Shown here: positions 63,068 to 64,000 of the stretch, piece by piece
How the letters are laid out: each line of letters begins with the position of its first letter
Position numbering within the stretch: the stretch's first letter is position 1
NCBI GenBank assembly: GCA_934454125.1
Contig: CAKSFA010000005.1
Location: 1-64,000, forward strand
Direction: 5' to 3'
Length of the DNA stretch: 64,000 nucleotides
Source of the DNA: an uncultured Eubacteriales bacterium
Lineage (GTDB): Bacteria > Bacillota > Clostridia > Oscillospirales > Acutalibacteraceae
Position numbers and translations under genes: made by a program
The notes under the pieces: generated by a model
Told to the model about the DNA's origin: nothing
The model's database searches: none
What the model saw: only the letters and a program-made list of their open reading frames with translations

Positions 63068-63727
63068 ATGAAAGATGCGTTATCCTTGTGGCAAGGCGCA
63101 CTCAGCGATCTGCCGCTCATTTACTCCCATTTGCAGGCGCAGTTCCCGCCAGATGAGTTCTATAGTCAGGCCAGAATGGAGCAAATGCTGCAGCAGGGCG
63201 ATTATCAAATCTTGCTGTATCAAACACAAGAAGAGTTGGTTGGCTATGCTACAGTTTACCATATGAAGCGGAGTAATGCGCTGTGGCTAGATTTGTTGGC
63301 GGTATTGCCAGAGCATCAAAATGGTGGTTATGGCGGCAGATTGTTTGAGGCGATATTTGCAAAAGCCTGTCAAGCGGGGCTGCAGGGTATGCTGCTATGT
63401 GCCGAGCGTGTAGATGCAGAAGATCCTGAGCAGGCACAGCTACAGACAAGAAGACTGCAATTTTATGAGCGGCACGGCGCACACCGGTTACACACCGATT
63501 TTTTGCTGCCGATTCCGTCGGGCGGTTTGCCAATGTATTTATATTACAAACCGTGTGCAGATATATCATGTTTGCCAGCTGCACAGCAAGCGCAAATGCT
63601 GCGTGAAATGTTTGCGTCCTGCTATTGCCACATTGCACATGCAGAACAGCTACTGAAGATATTTAACGGCACGGTGGTTGACGAATCTTTTGAAACGAAA
63701 CAGGGAATGGAGCGGGAATCATGTTAG
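63068..63727 (+). CDS. GNAT-family N-acetyltransferase
   Basis: A 219-residue cytoplasmic protein. A GNAT fold at about 1-155 has motif A LWLDLLAVLPEHQNGGYGGRLFEAI (acetyl-CoA pyrophosphate loop QNGGYGG) and a following RRLQFYERHGAHR (motif B). A helical C-terminal extension (about 165-219) is not part of the core fold. The acceptor is unknown. ATG 63068 was chosen for AGAGAGGG 7 bases upstream; a longer frame from 62978 covers the promoter. It overlaps the phosphohexomutase gene by seven bases, so the two are co-transcribed. Confidence 0.85.
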   Translation: MKDALSLWQGALSDLPLIYSHLQAQFPPDEFYSQARMEQMLQQGDYQILLYQTQEELVGYATVYHMKRSNALWLDLLAVLPEHQNGGYGGRLFEAIFAKACQAGLQGMLLCAERVDAEDPEQAQLQTRRLQFYERHGAHRLHTDFLLPIPSGGLPMYLYYKPCADISCLPAAQQAQMLREMFASCYCHIAHAEQLLKIFNGTVVDESFETKQGMERESC

Positions 63728-64000
63728 ATACAGCTTGGAGTTGCTTAAAAAGCGGAACAGATATACGAGGTGTAGCAGATGCAGGTGGCGGAAAAACGGT
63801 AACCCTAACCGATGATGTAGTGACGGCGATTGCCCATGGTTTTGCGCTGTGGCTGGCAGAAAAAACGGGCGTGCCGTGTGATGCATTGGTGGTGGCCGTT
63901 GGCCATGATTCTCGAATTTCTGCGCCACGTATTGGGGCTGTATTTCGGGAGGCGCTGGCACAAGTCGGTGTGCGTGTACTGGATTGCGGTCTGGCCTCAA
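63721..64000 (+). CDS. Phosphoglucomutase/phosphomannomutase, 3' truncated by window edge
   Basis: The first 93 residues of an alpha-D-phosphohexomutase. LKSGTDIRGVAD near the N terminus and VVAVGHDSRISAPRIG match domain I of the family (the phosphate-binding sugar-mutase start GTDGIRG/GTDIRG and GRDxR segments). The catalytic phosphoserine TASHNP loop lies beyond the window. It would interconvert hexose 1- and 6-phosphates for envelope sugar synthesis. ATG 63721 with GGAGCGGG upstream, overlapping the GNAT stop. Confidence 0.85.
   Translation, partial: MLDTAWSCLKSGTDIRGVADAGGGKTVTLTDDVVTAIAHGFALWLAEKTGVPCDALVVAVGHDSRISAPRIGAVFREALAQVGVRVLDCGLAS

Overview
The window looks like a chromosomal segment of a spore-forming, anaerobic, gut-type Clostridium relative (Firmicutes, probably Oscillospirales or a nearby order). 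This is inferred from spoVAC/spoVAD, a one-piece pyruvate:ferredoxin oxidoreductase, a preQ1-controlled queT, dockerin, Big_2 and ricin-lectin secreted proteins, Gram-positive AGGAGG ribosome sites and CCA-encoding tRNA genes. No phage, insertion sequence, CRISPR array or rRNA was seen.

Layout. 1-7000 carries the end of a collagen-like surface protein, two TrkA/RCK potassium-channel regulators, a YfhO-type membrane protein, the 5'-deoxynucleotidase YfbR, tRNA-Pro(CGG) and a 57-residue ribbon-helix-helix protein. 7000-17800 is a two-gene secreted-protein operon: an LRR/ricin-lectin protein and a 2548-residue S8 protease with a dockerin. 18000-26000 is mixed housekeeping: tRNA-Ser(CGA), a DUF815 ATPase, a binding-protein-like lipoprotein, a SulP transporter, preQ1 leader plus queT, TrkH and a CNNM/CBS protein.

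26140-49680 is the main point of interest: one co-directional unit of about 23 kb that embeds a complete but aberrant F1-ATPase gene set between very large exported proteins. The order is exported protein of 2096 aa, exported protein of 521 aa, c-like proteolipid, b/delta-like fusion, alpha, gamma, beta, short epsilon, polytopic membrane protein, small single-TM exported protein, and a 3106-aa double-anchored beta-helix protein. The alpha and beta subunits keep their ATP-binding and catalytic motifs. The c-like subunit has no carboxylate at the ion-binding position, no subunit a is recognisable, and epsilon lacks its regulatory helices. The simplest reading is an ATP-driven rotary or mechanical machine that does not pump ions and is coupled across the membrane to giant extracellular proteins. 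This is my inference. It recalls in outline the F1-like ATPases paired with surface proteins in mycoplasmas, but has its own membrane part.

49974-64000 holds nifJ, two FUSC-type membrane proteins, rpsO with a structured leader, a C-type-lectin surface protein, a small membrane protein, spoVAC-spoVAD, a ComEC-like metallo-beta-lactamase lipoprotein, a GNAT acetyltransferase and the start of a phosphohexomutase. A 15-base motif (AAAAGTRCACATTTT) occurs in both orientations upstream of three unlinked genes (7481, 49974, 56822) and may mark a small regulon.
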